A stretch of 54,894 nucleotides of DNA from Deltaproteobacteria bacterium. GTDB taxonomy: Bacteria > Desulfobacterota > Desulfomonilia > UBA1062. The notes below the pieces were generated by a model. That model was not told the origin of the DNA. It did not search any database and saw only the letters and a program-made list of their open reading frames with translations. The translations under genes and the position numbers were made by a program. The stretch's first letter is position 1. Every line of letters begins with the position of its first letter. Below are positions 7,498 to 16,159 of the stretch, one piece after another. The stretch is from contig JAKPQL010000043.1 in NCBI GenBank assembly GCA_029547045.1, positions 1 to 54,894 of the forward strand, written 5' to 3'.

Positions 7498-8637
7498 CTA
7501 CACCTTGATCTTGCCTTCCTGCATGGTCTTGGTGGGCCGGAAGGTCTCCACGCCGAACTTGTCCGCCAGCTCGTTGCAGCGGGCCACGAGCTTGTCGTAG
7601 CCGATGCTCTGGGCCAGCGTGAAGGGGCCCATGCCGCCGCCGCCGTTGGCGATGGCCAGGTCGATGTCCTTGGGGTCGTTCGTCACGCCCTCTTCCAGGC
7701 ACTTGGTGGCCTCGTTCACCTGGAGCGCCACCATGTGGGTGAAGTCGTACTCGGTGGTGGGGTTCGACGTGTCGATGGTGGGCCTGCCCGCGGACCAGTC
7801 ATATATGCCTTTGCCTGTTTTCTTGCCCAGGGTGCCGGCCGCAACCATGTCCTTCAGCGCCTTGCGCGGGGCGTAGTCCTTGGAGAGCGTCTTGGAGTAG
7901 TAGTCCTGGGTGTGGAGCACGATGTCCAGGCCCACGTAGTCGAAGAGCTCGAACGGCGTCATGGGCATGAGCGCCTTGAAGGCCGCGTCGAACTGGGCCG
8001 GCGTTGGGCTGCCCTTGTCCAGGAGGATCTGGAGGAACAGGGCGGTGGGTGCGTTCACCCGGTTGTAGATGAAGCCCGGCGAGTCCTTCTTCACGATGAC
8101 CGGGACCTTGTTCATCTTCTTCGCCACGTCATACGTGGTCTTGATGGCGTCGTCCGTGGACTGCTTGGCATAAATGACCTCCACGAGCTTAAGCATGACC
8201 GCGGGGTTGAAGAAGTGCATGCCCACCACCTGGCCCGGCCGCCTGGTGGCGGAGGCGATCTCGGTGATGCTCATGGACGAGGTGTTGCTGGCCAGGATGG
8301 CGTGCGCAGGGGCCGATGCATCCAGGTCCGCGAAGATCTTCTTCTTGAGGTCCAGGTCCTCGAACACGGCCTCGATGACGAGGTCCGCGTCCATCACCGC
8401 TGCCTTGAGGTTGGTGGTGGGCATGAGCCGCCTGAGCATGTCGTCGTTCTGCTCGGCAGTGATCTTGCCCTTGCCCACGAACTTCGAGAGGCTGTCCTTG
8501 ATGGTGCTCACCCCCCGGTCCACGAAGCGCTGCTCCACGTCGTGCATGGCAACGGTGTAGCCCGCCATGAGGCCCACCTGGGCGATGCCGTTGCCCATGG
8601 CGCCGGCGCCGATGACCGCGATCTTTTTCACATCCAT
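7498..8637 (-). CDS. 3-hydroxyacyl-CoA dehydrogenase (HBD type)
   Basis: 379 residues. The N-terminal Rossmann fold begins I-A-V-I-G-A-G-A-M-G-N-G-I-A, an NAD-binding GxGxxG. The family stretch A-S-N-T-S-S-M-S-I-T-E, the H-F-F-N-P-A catalytic-His segment and P-V-I-V-K-K-D-S-P-G-F-I-Y-N-R follow. Beyond the usual ~285-residue HBD core there is a second C-terminal 3HCDH-like segment (about 290-379) ending in the region G-P-F-x-L-A-Q-S-I-G. It oxidises (S)-3-hydroxyacyl-CoA to 3-ketoacyl-CoA. ATG 8637 follows GAGGAGG. The gene lies 19 bp downstream of the enoyl-CoA hydratase gene, forming a two-step beta-oxidation or butyrate-type operon. Substrate length is not evident. Confidence 0.9.
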   Translation of the reverse strand: MDVKKIAVIGAGAMGNGIAQVGLMAGYTVAMHDVEQRFVDRGVSTIKDSLSKFVGKGKITAEQNDDMLRRLMPTTNLKAAVMDADLVIEAVFEDLDLKKKIFADLDASAPAHAILASNTSSMSITEIASATRRPGQVVGMHFFNPAVMLKLVEVIYAKQSTDDAIKTTYDVAKKMNKVPVIVKKDSPGFIYNRVNAPTALFLQILLDKGSPTPAQFDAAFKALMPMTPFELFDYVGLDIVLHTQDYYSKTLSKDYAPRKALKDMVAAGTLGKKTGKGIYDWSAGRPTIDTSNPTTEYDFTHMVALQVNEATKCLEEGVTNDPKDIDLAIANGGGGMGPFTLAQSIGYDKLVARCNELADKFGVETFRPTKTMQEGKIKV

Positions 8638-8656
8638 AGTATCCTCCTCGATGGGA

Positions 8657-9427
8657 TCATTCACCCTTGAATGCGGGTTTTCTCTTCTCCATGAATGCAG
8701 TGAACCCCTCAATGGCGTCCTTAGATGCCGCGCAGACCTTGCTCCCCGCCGCCTCTGCCTTGAGCCCCTCCTCGATACCCTTGTACAGGTACGCGGTTGC
8801 CGCGTTCACGATGGCCTTGGCCGAGAGCGGCGCCCGTTCGGACAGGGACATCGCGATCTCCATGACCCTTGGCATGAGTTGGTCCGGCGCGAAGACCGCC
8901 TCCACCAGACCGATGGCATAAGCCTCCTGCGGGGACAGCCGCCTGGCGTTCAGCATGAGGTCGAGCGCTTTGGTCCTGCCCAGGAGCCGTGTCATGCGCT
9001 GGGTCCCACCCCAGCCCGGGATGATGCCCAGGTTGATCTCCGGGCACCCGATGGCGGCCTTGGGGCTGTCCGCCATGTACCGGAAGTGGCAGGCCAGAGA
9101 CAGCTCGCACCCGCCGCCCAGGGCATGGCCGTTGATGGCCGCGATGGTGGGCTTTTCGAACAGGTCCACCTTGGTCCACAGGGCTCTTCCCACCTCTCCC
9201 ACGTCCGGGTGGGCAAGGGCGTCGGACACGTCCATGCCCGCCGAGAAGCACCGGTCGCCGGCACCGGTGATGACGAGCACGCGGGCGTCCCTGTCGGCTG
9301 CCACCTCGGCCAGGGCCTTGTCGATCTCGCCGAGCATGGCATAGCTCACCGAGTTGGTGGGCGGACGGTTCAGGGTGAGCACCGCGACATAACCTTGCTT
9401 GTCCAGAATAAGGGTTTCATACGCCAT
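8657..9427 (-). CDS. Enoyl-CoA hydratase/isomerase (crotonase family)
   Basis: 256 residues, single crotonase domain. It shows N-G-H-A-L-G-G-G-C-E-L (oxyanion hole and first Glu region, about 105-115) and C-P-E-I-N-L-G-I-I-P-G-W-G-G-T-Q-R (about 130-146), the hallmark of hydratases. The first part has F-S-A-G-M-D, a CoA-binding A-G-M-D variant. It hydrates trans-2-enoyl-CoA to (S)-3-hydroxyacyl-CoA, the substrate of the dehydrogenase encoded next. ATG is preceded by AAAGAGGAGG. It is the first gene of the operon; a TetR-operator-like inverted repeat lies about 105-118 bp upstream. Isomerase or dehydratase activity cannot be excluded. Confidence 0.9.
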   Translation of the reverse strand: MAYETLILDKQGYVAVLTLNRPPTNSVSYAMLGEIDKALAEVAADRDARVLVITGAGDRCFSAGMDVSDALAHPDVGEVGRALWTKVDLFEKPTIAAINGHALGGGCELSLACHFRYMADSPKAAIGCPEINLGIIPGWGGTQRMTRLLGRTKALDLMLNARRLSPQEAYAIGLVEAVFAPDQLMPRVMEIAMSLSERAPLSAKAIVNAATAYLYKGIEEGLKAEAAGSKVCAASKDAIEGFTAFMEKRKPAFKGE

Positions 9428-9531
9428 ATAGCCTCCTCTTTTTCATAAGAGTAATGGAGTACACTTCAGGGCCTGTGCCGGAAACTGTCCTTCCAGTATA
9501 CACGACAGCACGATGAAATGCCAATTAAAAG

Positions 9532-9545
9532 TGAGCGCTCGTTCG
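9532..9545. promoter_or_regulatory. Possible TetR-family operator upstream of the hydratase/dehydrogenase operon
   Basis: An imperfect inverted repeat TGAGCG-CT-CGTTCG lies between the start of the enoyl-CoA hydratase gene and the end of the AsmA-like gene. Many TetR regulators of fatty-acid genes bind 14-bp sites with CG-rich half-sites of this shape. The TetR gene at 53.8 kb is one possible regulator, but nothing links them directly. Confidence 0.35.
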
Positions 9546-9565
9546 AATAAAATCTGGGGCGGTGT

Positions 9566-12466
9566 TCACTTGATGGTGAGGCTCACCCGGGAATTCACCA
9601 CCTTGTCCATCTGTTCCGGCTTGAAGGGGTCGGTCTCCACCAGGAAGATGCGTCCAGGGTCTACCTGTCCAGCGTGTGTGAGCTCGTCCCTGATCTGCTG
9701 CGACCTGGCAGCGGCAAGACCCTTGAGGTCGTCATCCGTTACCATGATGTGCTCCATGATGAGCCGCTTCATCTCCTCGTCAGGCAGGGTCCTGGGGATG
9801 CCCAGCGCATTCGAGGGCTTGTCGAACGATTCCTCGCGGTAGGCCTTGGTGAGGTATGCGTGGTACTCCGCGGTTTCCAGCATGACGGCGTCCACAGACG
9901 GTGCCTGCTTTCCCGCCTTGAGCAGGTCCTTGACCTTCTGGGCCTTGAGCTTGCGCTCGAACAGGATTCCGGCAAGTCCCTCCCTGTCCCGGTCTGCATC
10001 CACGAAGCCTTTGATCTCGAGGTTGAGCGACGGCTTGTCCGTCATGATCCGGCCGAGCTCGGAGATCTTTTGTATGGCCTCGTCAGTGAGCGTGGACTTT
10101 CCCGGTTCGAAGACAATGGTGCTCAATTCCGCAGCCCCCGGGTAGAGGGCATCCAGCAGGGCAAAGGGCGAGGTTGCGGCCTTTTCCAGGATGTTCACGA
10201 TGATCTTGAGGATTACCTTGCCCACGTGGAATTCCGGGTCGTCCGTGCGGCCCGTCACGGGCAGGTGGAGGTCGATCCTGCCGGTGCTGTCCCTGAGCAG
10301 GGCCACGGCGAGCCTCACCGGGAGCTTGGTGGCTTCCTCACTCTCCACGGCGTCACCGAAGGTGAGCTGGTCGATGAGCACGTCGTTCCTCGCGTTGAGC
10401 TTCTTTCTGTCGATGGAATAGTTCAGGTCGAAGGACAGCTTGCCCTTCTCGATGGCCAGACCCGCGTACTTGCCCGAGTAAGGGGTGGTGGAACTCAGTT
10501 CCATGTTCTTCAGGCTCGCCTTCAGGTCCACGAACAGGTCTTGCTTCAGCGGGTTTATGGACCCGGTGACGGCGATGGGTGCCTGGTTGTCGAGGCGTGC
10601 CTGCAGATTGACCACGGCCTTCCTGAACTCATCAGAGGAAAGGCCGGTGATGGTGCCAGTTATGGCGGTGAGCGAGCTGGTGTATTTCGGGGTCACCGTG
10701 CGGTCTACGAAGGTGAAGCGGCCGTTCTTCACGCTCACCCTGCCCAAGGCGACGCGCTCCATGGACTTTTTCTTCGTGCCGGGTTCGGAGGGCTTCGGAC
10801 CGGCCTTTTTTCTTTCCGCCAAGGTCGAGATGTTGGTGGACCCGTCCGGGTTTATGATGAAGGCGCCCGAAGGTCCTGCAAGTGCGATCTCAGAGACGGC
10901 CAGGCGGCGCGGGTTCAGGGTGAAGTCTATGCCAGTGAGGGACAGGTCCTTCCACGAGACGAGGTCCTCGGCCTTGGCCCTGTCCACGGATGCGAAGTCT
11001 GCTATGCGGACATCGCCTGTGAGGTTCAGGTCAAGGGGCTGGCCCTTGACCATGGCAAGCTGCATACTGCCTTTGCCTGCCAGCGTGCCTCTTCTGATGA
11101 GGACCGGCACCTTCTCGATGACATAGGGTTGGACCCATGCGGGCTCGAAACCTTCCATAGCTAGTTTGATGTCCGCTGTGAGGGGTTTCAGGGTGAACGA
11201 GCAATCCAGGGAGAGCCTGCCGGTCCGGTTGACCGTACAGGAAACCTCTGCCGTGCCTGCGCCTTTCTTGTCCGTGGTTATGTCATGTGCACGGAGGGAC
11301 AGGTCATCGCACGCGATCTTCACCGGGGAGCTGCCCGAGCTGTCGGTATAGGTTACCCTGCCCCGGGAAAGGGTGACCTGGTCGATGAGGAGAGTCAGGG
11401 GGGTCGCCGAGGGCTGCTGTTCCGGCGGCGAAGAGGGTTTCGCTCCGGTGGTGGTCGTCTTCTTCAGGACATCAACCAGGTTCAGGGTGCCTGCCTTGTC
11501 CCTGCTGAGCACGAGCTCGGGGCTGGCAATGTCGATGGTGCCGATGCGGACCTTCTTCTGCATGACCTGGGAAGGGGCAACGGTGACGGCGAGCGTTGGC
11601 AGCGTCAGGACCCTCGTGCCGTCGGGCTCCGACAGTGCAAGGTCCCTGAGCGTCACGATGCCCTGCAGGCTGAACTCGGGTGTGCGATCGTCCTTGAACT
11701 GCCGGAAGGTGACGGTGGAGTTCAGATCGGCCTTGCAGGAATCCAGGATAAACCCCGGTTTCACGGGGGCGTACGCGAGGTATGCGGGCACGTCAATGTT
11801 TTTGAGGTCAAGGGTGAGTGTGCTCTCCAGGGACTCGGAAAAGGGTTTCGACCTCCCCTTCAAGGTTATGGGGGTTTTGTTGATCACGGCGTGGAAGGCG
11901 GGCTGCACGAAGACCTCGGTGAGGTGGGGCATGTTGGAGAGGAACGGGATGGACAGCGAGATTTCCTCAGCCGTGTGAATCTTGTGCATCAGCCGATCGT
12001 CCACGGTCACGGTGCCGCCCGTGACCTGGATGTTTGACACGGAGAACGACAGGGGCTCTGGCTTTTCCTTTTCGCTCTCCTTCGGCCCCTTTGGCAGGAG
12101 ATCGGAAAAGCTGTATGTGTTGTCCTCGAACCGAATGATCCTTACCGTGGGCCTGTCGAGCCGCACCTCCCTGACCACCGGTGCCCTCCTGAACAGGGAA
12201 GACCATTGTACGTTGACCATGAGCGAGGCAAAGGACGCGAGGTCCCCGGACCGGTCCTTGTCCTTGATGGAGAACCCCTTGACCTCGACGACCAGGGTAT
12301 AGGGGTTGACCCTGATCTTCTGGATGGTCACCTGCCGGTTGAGCGCCTGGGAGAGGTTCTTGGACGCCACCGAAACGAGGACCGGGGGCAGGACGAAGAC
12401 CCCGGTGATCGTGAACACGACCAGCAGGCAGACAAGGACGATTGCAGCTGTGCGGAGCTTCTTCAT
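9566..12466 (-). CDS. DUF748/AsmA-like large envelope protein
   Basis: 966 residues. An N-terminal membrane anchor (M-K-K-L-R-T-A-A-I-V-L-V then hydrophobic to about residue 30) is followed by a long repetitive beta-rich body typical of the AsmA/DUF748 clan, with phrases such as N-P-Y-T-L-V-V-E-V-K-G-F-S-I-K and L-D-R-P-T-V-R-I-I-R. The last ~150 residues contain an OmpA-C-like pattern (F-E-P-G-K-S-T-L-T, then an I-K-G-F-x-D segment with E-R-K-L-K-A-Q-K-V), suggesting peptidoglycan association. Related AsmA-clan proteins span the periplasm and are implicated in lipid transport or outer-membrane homeostasis. It is 75 bp upstream of hisF on the opposite end and co-oriented with it; there is no obvious functional partner. 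Confidence 0.8.
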   Translation of the reverse strand: MKKLRTAAIVLVCLLVVFTITGVFVLPPVLVSVASKNLSQALNRQVTIQKIRVNPYTLVVEVKGFSIKDKDRSGDLASFASLMVNVQWSSLFRRAPVVREVRLDRPTVRIIRFEDNTYSFSDLLPKGPKESEKEKPEPLSFSVSNIQVTGGTVTVDDRLMHKIHTAEEISLSIPFLSNMPHLTEVFVQPAFHAVINKTPITLKGRSKPFSESLESTLTLDLKNIDVPAYLAYAPVKPGFILDSCKADLNSTVTFRQFKDDRTPEFSLQGIVTLRDLALSEPDGTRVLTLPTLAVTVAPSQVMQKKVRIGTIDIASPELVLSRDKAGTLNLVDVLKKTTTTGAKPSSPPEQQPSATPLTLLIDQVTLSRGRVTYTDSSGSSPVKIACDDLSLRAHDITTDKKGAGTAEVSCTVNRTGRLSLDCSFTLKPLTADIKLAMEGFEPAWVQPYVIEKVPVLIRRGTLAGKGSMQLAMVKGQPLDLNLTGDVRIADFASVDRAKAEDLVSWKDLSLTGIDFTLNPRRLAVSEIALAGPSGAFIINPDGSTNISTLAERKKAGPKPSEPGTKKKSMERVALGRVSVKNGRFTFVDRTVTPKYTSSLTAITGTITGLSSDEFRKAVVNLQARLDNQAPIAVTGSINPLKQDLFVDLKASLKNMELSSTTPYSGKYAGLAIEKGKLSFDLNYSIDRKKLNARNDVLIDQLTFGDAVESEEATKLPVRLAVALLRDSTGRIDLHLPVTGRTDDPEFHVGKVILKIIVNILEKAATSPFALLDALYPGAAELSTIVFEPGKSTLTDEAIQKISELGRIMTDKPSLNLEIKGFVDADRDREGLAGILFERKLKAQKVKDLLKAGKQAPSVDAVMLETAEYHAYLTKAYREESFDKPSNALGIPRTLPDEEMKRLIMEHIMVTDDDLKGLAAARSQQIRDELTHAGQVDPGRIFLVETDPFKPEQMDKVVNSRVSLTIK

Positions 12467-12541
12467 GTCCCCTCGCCAGTTCCGGGAAGGCCTCGGAGGC
12501 GCAGAGGCCGCCGGCCACTCATGGGCAGTGGGCGAACAGTC

Positions 12542-13306
12542 TCAGGATGCAACCTCGATACCCCTGGAACGCAGGAACTCCTTCACCTGGGCGATGCTGA
12601 AGGTCCGGAAGTGAAAGACCGAGGCGGCGAGCACGATGCTCGCGTGGCCCTCCTTCACCGCCATCTCGAAATCTTCCAGCGTTCCCGCGCCCCCGGACGC
12701 CACCACCGGGAGCTTCACCGCATCCGCTATTGCCCGGGTGAAAGGGATGTCGTAGCCCTTGAGGGTGCCGTCGCCGTCCATGCTTGTGGGCAGCAGGACT
12801 CCGGCGCCCAGCTCCTCGCACTGGCGGGCCCAGGTAACCGCATCCTTGGCCACCGGGATGTTGCCCCCCGACACCACGAGCTCGAAGCCCGATTCCATGG
12901 CCTTGTTCCTGCGGGCATCGATGGCCACGGTGATCCTCTCCGAACCAAAGGCCCTGGCGGCCTCCCGTACGAGCTCCGGGTTCTTCACCGCAGCGGAGTT
13001 CATGGAGACTTTGTCCGCCCCTGCCCCCAGCACTGCCTCGATATCTGCCAGCGAGCCGATACCGCCGCCCACGGTGAGCGGTATGTCGATGACCGCGGAG
13101 ACCCGCTTCACCCATTCCAGCCTGGTTGTGCGGTTTTCCTGCGTCGCAGCGATGTCCAGCATGGCGAGCTCGTCCGCGCCCTCGCTCTGGTAGAACCGGG
13201 CATGCTCCACCGGGTCGCCCGCATCGCGGATGTCCACGAAGTGTACGCCCTTGACGACCCTGCCTTCCTTCATGTCGAGACACGGCATAATCTTCACTGC
13301 AGCCAT
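12542..13306 (-). CDS. hisF: Imidazole glycerol phosphate synthase cyclase subunit
   Basis: 254 residues, (beta/alpha)8 barrel. N-terminal I-M-P-C-L-D-M-K-E-G-R-V-V-K-G carries the catalytic Asp (family Asp11), and T-S-M-D-G-D-G-T-L-K-G-Y-D carries the second catalytic Asp (family Asp130). G-G-G-I and G-G-A-G phosphate loops are present. With the glutaminase HisH it makes IGP and AICAR from PRFAR. No hisH is visible in the window, and hisB and hisA lie 20 kb away, so the histidine genes are scattered. ATG 13306 follows AGAGGAGG; the frame runs upstream to 13342 but that segment is not HisF-like. The motif G-D-G-T replaces the common R-D-G-T. Confidence 0.92.
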   Translation of the reverse strand: MAAVKIMPCLDMKEGRVVKGVHFVDIRDAGDPVEHARFYQSEGADELAMLDIAATQENRTTRLEWVKRVSAVIDIPLTVGGGIGSLADIEAVLGAGADKVSMNSAAVKNPELVREAARAFGSERITVAIDARRNKAMESGFELVVSGGNIPVAKDAVTWARQCEELGAGVLLPTSMDGDGTLKGYDIPFTRAIADAVKLPVVASGGAGTLEDFEMAVKEGHASIVLAASVFHFRTFSIAQVKEFLRSRGIEVAS

Positions 13307-13644
13307 GGAAAACCTCCTCTTGGGGATATGCATCGAAGGCATCCAGTGTACCGGTATACGGGAAAAAGATCAAGCATCGCTGTCCCCTGCCCGGCCGGGG
13401 ACACTGGTTCCGGATGCCCGGAACGCAGACCGGTGGGGAACGATGGTCGGTCTTATACGGTAAAGAAGGGAACGGTCTTCTCTCATGGGTCTTCGCCCCA
13501 TGCCGATGAGAAGGATAAGAGGGTCTTCCCGGCCCCGTCATGCAAAGGCGATTTTTTGCACTGCAACAAATACTTGACGGGAGCCATTGAAATCCCTGAA
13601 CCCTGGCCTTACAGAAAATGTGCCAACAAGAATGGAGGAAGACA
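13307..13644. other. Spacer between hisF and the PHA island
   Basis: 338 bp separating divergent genes. No gene is seen. It contains a PhaR-type motif (13556-13566) followed at 13574-13579 by TTGACG, a possible -35 element for the PhaC-like gene; no clear -10 element is visible. Confidence 0.5.
13556..13566. promoter_or_regulatory. Candidate PhaR operator
   Basis: TTGC-ACT-GCAA, a perfect inverted repeat close to the CTGC-N3/4-GCAG sites reported for PhaR regulators. A near copy (CTGC-AAT-GCAA) lies upstream of the phasin genes at 15443. Both precede PHA genes in this window. Confidence 0.5.
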
Positions 13645-14751
13645 ATGGCCAACCCGATCCTGGATCCGTGCCTGGATATGGCCAGGTTCATGGAGACCGC
13701 AACGTACCGCCGCACACCCGAATTCATCACACAGAACCGCATCGTCCATGAAGACAAGGCAGTGATCCTGCGGAGGTTCGACGAGGGGCGCACCGGGGTC
13801 CCGCTCCTCATCGTGCCGCCCCAGGCGGGCCACCACTCGAGCATCGCCGACTATGCGCCGGGCCAGAGCCTGGTCCAGACGTGCCTGAGGGAAACCGCGC
13901 TGCCTGTCTATGTCCTGGAGTGGAAGCCCAGCACCCCGACCCGCCAGCACGAAACCATGGACGACCTGGTCCTGCAGCTGAGGCTGGCCGTGCACGACGC
14001 GGGCGAGCCGGTGATCCTCGTGGGGCTCTGCCAGGGCGGGTGGCTCTGCAGCATCTATGCGTCGCTTTATCCGAAGGACGTGAAGGCCCTCATGCTCGCG
14101 GCGGCGCCCATCGACTTCACCGCCGGCGGCGGAAAGCTCCAGGACGTGGTTCAGACCATGCCCATCGATTTCTACCGGTGGCTGGTCACCATGGGCATGG
14201 GGAACATGTTGGGGGACCTCATGCTCATGGGCTGGAAGATCATGAACCCCTACGAGCGGTTCGTGAGCGACTTCATCAACCTGTGGGTGAACGTGCGGGA
14301 CGACAGATTCCTGGAACGGTCAAAGCAGTTCCAGACCTGGTACGAGTACACCCAGAACATCTCGGGCAGGTGGTACCTCCAGGCTGTGGACAAGCTCTTC
14401 AAGAAGAACATGCTCATCGAGGGCACCCTCAAGGTCCTGAAGAGACAGGTGGATCTGGGTGTCATCTCCTGTCCGGTGGCAATGCTGGCGGGCGAGAAGG
14501 ACGATATCACCCTGGTGCCCCAGCTCTTCAACATGAGCTCGTACATTAGCACACCCCCGGAGCACGTCTTCCAGTCCGTGGTGGAGGGAGCGGGTCACAT
14601 ATCCGTGTTCATGGGCCGCACGGCGCTCAAGGACCACTGGCCCCCGGCCCTGCGGTTCACCCTGGAGAAGGCCGGGCTTGCAGGGGCGCTCACCTACGGG
14701 ACCCAGTCGCGGAGAAAGACGGACCCGGGACCGCGCAGGAGGGCGGGCTAG
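13645..14751 (+). CDS. PhaC-like alpha/beta hydrolase (PHA synthase or depolymerase family)
   Basis: 368 residues. The alpha/beta-hydrolase nucleophile elbow is G-L-C-Q-G-G with Cys129 as nucleophile, as in PHA synthases (depolymerases use Ser). The Asp (E-K-D-D-I-T) and His (G-A-G-H-I-S-V-F-M-G) regions are present. The N-terminus is much shorter than class I PhaC, but the sequence differs from the class III PhaC encoded at 21.1 kb. It therefore may be a divergent synthase, a chain-transfer or a depolymerising enzyme. ATG 13645 follows TGGAGGAAG. It is the first gene of the PHA island, ending at a strong terminator that is shared with phaR. Cytoplasmic, granule-associated role inferred from context. 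Confidence 0.75.
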   Translation: MANPILDPCLDMARFMETATYRRTPEFITQNRIVHEDKAVILRRFDEGRTGVPLLIVPPQAGHHSSIADYAPGQSLVQTCLRETALPVYVLEWKPSTPTRQHETMDDLVLQLRLAVHDAGEPVILVGLCQGGWLCSIYASLYPKDVKALMLAAAPIDFTAGGGKLQDVVQTMPIDFYRWLVTMGMGNMLGDLMLMGWKIMNPYERFVSDFINLWVNVRDDRFLERSKQFQTWYEYTQNISGRWYLQAVDKLFKKNMLIEGTLKVLKRQVDLGVISCPVAMLAGEKDDITLVPQLFNMSSYISTPPEHVFQSVVEGAGHISVFMGRTALKDHWPPALRFTLEKAGLAGALTYGTQSRRKTDPGPRRRAG

Positions 14752-14780
14752 GCGTTTTCAGGGAAGGGACAAAAAGCGCG

Positions 14781-14817
14781 GAAGGGCGGATGGAGGGTCA
14801 TCCGCCCTTCTTCTTTT
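14781..14817. terminator. Bidirectional terminator between the PhaC-like gene and phaR
   Basis: A 12-bp perfect stem (14781-14792 with 14799-14810) and 6-nt loop is followed by TTCTTTTT on the plus strand and by a U-run derived from AAAAAGCGCG on the minus strand. The right arm lies in the last codons of phaR, which encode a lysine-rich tail. Confidence 0.8.
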
Positions 14818-15271
14818 TCGCGGCCTTCTGAGGTCCGTCAGGCTGACCGGGCGAGAAGATGTCCGTAAGCGGCATGCCCTTCATGACGGTGCGGGTGAGG
14901 TCCGAGTAGTTCATGCCCATGTTCAGCCACCTGCGGAACTGCTCGTCAAAGGTCTGCTTGAGCTGCAGGTAGGAGTTGATGGCGTCGGACAGGTGCTTTT
15001 CGAAGAACTCCTGGAGCACGGTGCCGCCTGAGCGGATGATGAGGTGCAGCAGCGGGACGGGCAGCAGGGCGTTCTTGTTCCGGGCCTCCTCCAGGACGAT
15101 CTGGGTGAGGATGAAGGCTGTGACGTCCTCGCCCGTCTTGGCGTCGAGGACCTGCACGTCATTCCCCCCGCGGATGATGTCAGAGACCTGGTTCAGGGTG
15201 ACGTACGAGCTGTTCTCGGGGTTGTAGAGCCTTCTGCTCGCATACTTTTTCAGGATTACGGTCTCGCCCAT
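14798..15271 (-). CDS. phaR: PHA synthesis repressor PhaR
   Basis: 157 residues. The N-terminal PHB/PHA accumulation regulator DNA-binding domain is recognisable: I-L-K-K-Y-A-S-R-R-L-Y-N-P-E-N-S-S-Y-V-T-L (about 6-26), then V-L-D-A-K-T-G-E-D-V-T. A PHB-accumulation-type C-terminal part follows, ending in K-K-K-K-G-G. PhaR binds both PHA granules and operator DNA, releasing phasin genes when polymer accumulates. ATG 15271 was chosen because the family begins just before the lysine-rich segment; AAAGG lies 9 nt upstream. It is divergent from the phasin operon, with repeat motifs in the shared spacer. Note that the same symbol is used for an unrelated class IV synthase subunit; this is the regulator. 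Confidence 0.9.
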   Translation of the reverse strand: MGETVILKKYASRRLYNPENSSYVTLNQVSDIIRGGNDVQVLDAKTGEDVTAFILTQIVLEEARNKNALLPVPLLHLIIRSGGTVLQEFFEKHLSDAINSYLQLKQTFDEQFRRWLNMGMNYSDLTRTVMKGMPLTDIFSPGQPDGPQKAAKKKKGG

Positions 15272-15315
15272 AACGATGTGCCTTTCGAGGACCTCTTTAG
15301 CACAGGAATCGCTAC

Positions 15316-15323
15316 ATTGCAAT
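15316..15323. promoter_or_regulatory. ATTGCAAT palindrome upstream of phaR
   Basis: An 8-bp palindrome 45 bp upstream of the phaR start shares TTGCAAT with the motif at 15443-15453 (other strand TTGCATTGCAG). It may be an autoregulatory PhaR half-site cluster. It is short, so weak on its own. Confidence 0.35.
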
Positions 15324-15442
15324 AATCATGATGTGCAGGCGCATGCCGAAGGGTGATGGAAAAGTCGCATTAATTAAAAATATCAATAGGATAAGAAAAT
15401 TAGCAGATGGTCTGCAGGCATGAGAGAGGCTGATAAGAAATG

Positions 15443-15490
15443 CTGCAATGCAATAATAGCCCTTGACAACCACCTGGGAGATACTATTAT
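15443..15490 (+). promoter_or_regulatory. Phasin operon promoter with PhaR-type operator
   Basis: -35 TTGACA (15463-15468), 16-nt spacer, -10 TATTAT (15485-15490). The inverted repeat CTGC-AAT-GCAA (15443-15453) ends 9 bp upstream of the -35 box, in a position where a bound repressor could block polymerase. The phasin start codon is 37 bp downstream of the -10 box. Confidence 0.7.
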
Positions 15491-15527
15491 AGGGGTATTC
15501 TCAAAGATCAGAACCATGGAGGATGAT

Positions 15528-15785
15528 ATGGAAAACAAGGAACTCGTGAAACAGATGGTGAACCTGCAGAAGACCTCCTTCGAGAACGGCTTCAACATGC
15601 TCGTGAGCCTGCAGGATCAGATGGAGAAGATGGTGAACACCTTCGTGGACCAGGCGCCGTGGCTGCCCGCCGAGGGCAAGAAGGCTCTCGCCAACCTGAC
15701 CGCCACCTACAAGAAGGGCCGCGAGGACCTGAAAAAGCTGGTGGACGACGGCTACAGGAAGGTCGAAGAGTATATCGGCAAGTGA
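15528..15785 (+). CDS. Phasin-like small helical protein 1
   Basis: 85 residues, predicted nearly all alpha-helical and amphipathic. It shares a pattern with the next two genes: V-x-L/F-x-K-T-S-F-x-N-x-F near the N-terminus, V-x-L-Q-D-Q-M-E-K-M in the middle, D-Q-A-P-W then K-K-G-R-E-D and a C-terminal Y-x-K-V-E-E-Y. Phasins coat PHA granules and control their size. ATG 15528 has GGAGG 5 nt upstream, and a good promoter precedes it. Function is inferred from size, helicity, PHA context and the phaR neighbour; the protein is shorter than most PhaP (100-190 residues). Confidence 0.75.
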   Translation: MENKELVKQMVNLQKTSFENGFNMLVSLQDQMEKMVNTFVDQAPWLPAEGKKALANLTATYKKGREDLKKLVDDGYRKVEEYIGK

Positions 15786-15830
15786 GGCCCGGCTCGTCCC
15801 GGGACACAACGCACAGAGGAGGCAAGGACA

Positions 15831-16106
15831 ATGAACTATCCGAAGGATATGGCCAAGCAGGTGATCCAGTTCTACAAGACGACGTTTGACAACAGCTTTT
15901 CCACCATGGTCATGCTCCAGGAGCAGGCAGAGAAGCTCATGAAGACCTTCATGGACCAGGCGCCCTGGATGAACGACGATGCCAGGAAGGTCCTGGACCA
16001 GTGGACCGGCGTGTACCGCAAGGGGCGCGACGACTACAAGAAGGCCATGGACGAGGGGTACAAGAAGGTCGAGGACTTTTTCAGCAAGTTCGGCCAGGGT
16101 TCGTGA
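15831..16106 (+). CDS. Phasin-like small helical protein 2
   Basis: 91 residues, a paralogue of the preceding gene: V-I-Q-F-Y-K-T-T-F-D-N-S-F, V-M-L-Q-E-Q-A-E-K-L, D-Q-A-P-W, Y-R-K-G-R-D-D-Y-K-K and G-Y-K-K-V-E-D-F-F. It starts 45 bp after gene 1 with AGAGGAGG upstream. Tandem duplication within one operon is evident. It probably binds granules, perhaps in mixed coats with its neighbours. Confidence 0.75.
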   Translation: MNYPKDMAKQVIQFYKTTFDNSFSTMVMLQEQAEKLMKTFMDQAPWMNDDARKVLDQWTGVYRKGRDDYKKAMDEGYKKVEDFFSKFGQGS

Positions 16107-16159
16107 CCTCAAGCGTGCCGAACGGGACAGAACCTGAAGGAAGACAAGGAGAACACGCC

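Noticed and set aside
9674-11164. Long plus-strand frame opposite the AsmA-like gene
   Set aside because: The minus-strand gene has a signal anchor and AsmA clan sequence; the plus frame has no start context or motif.
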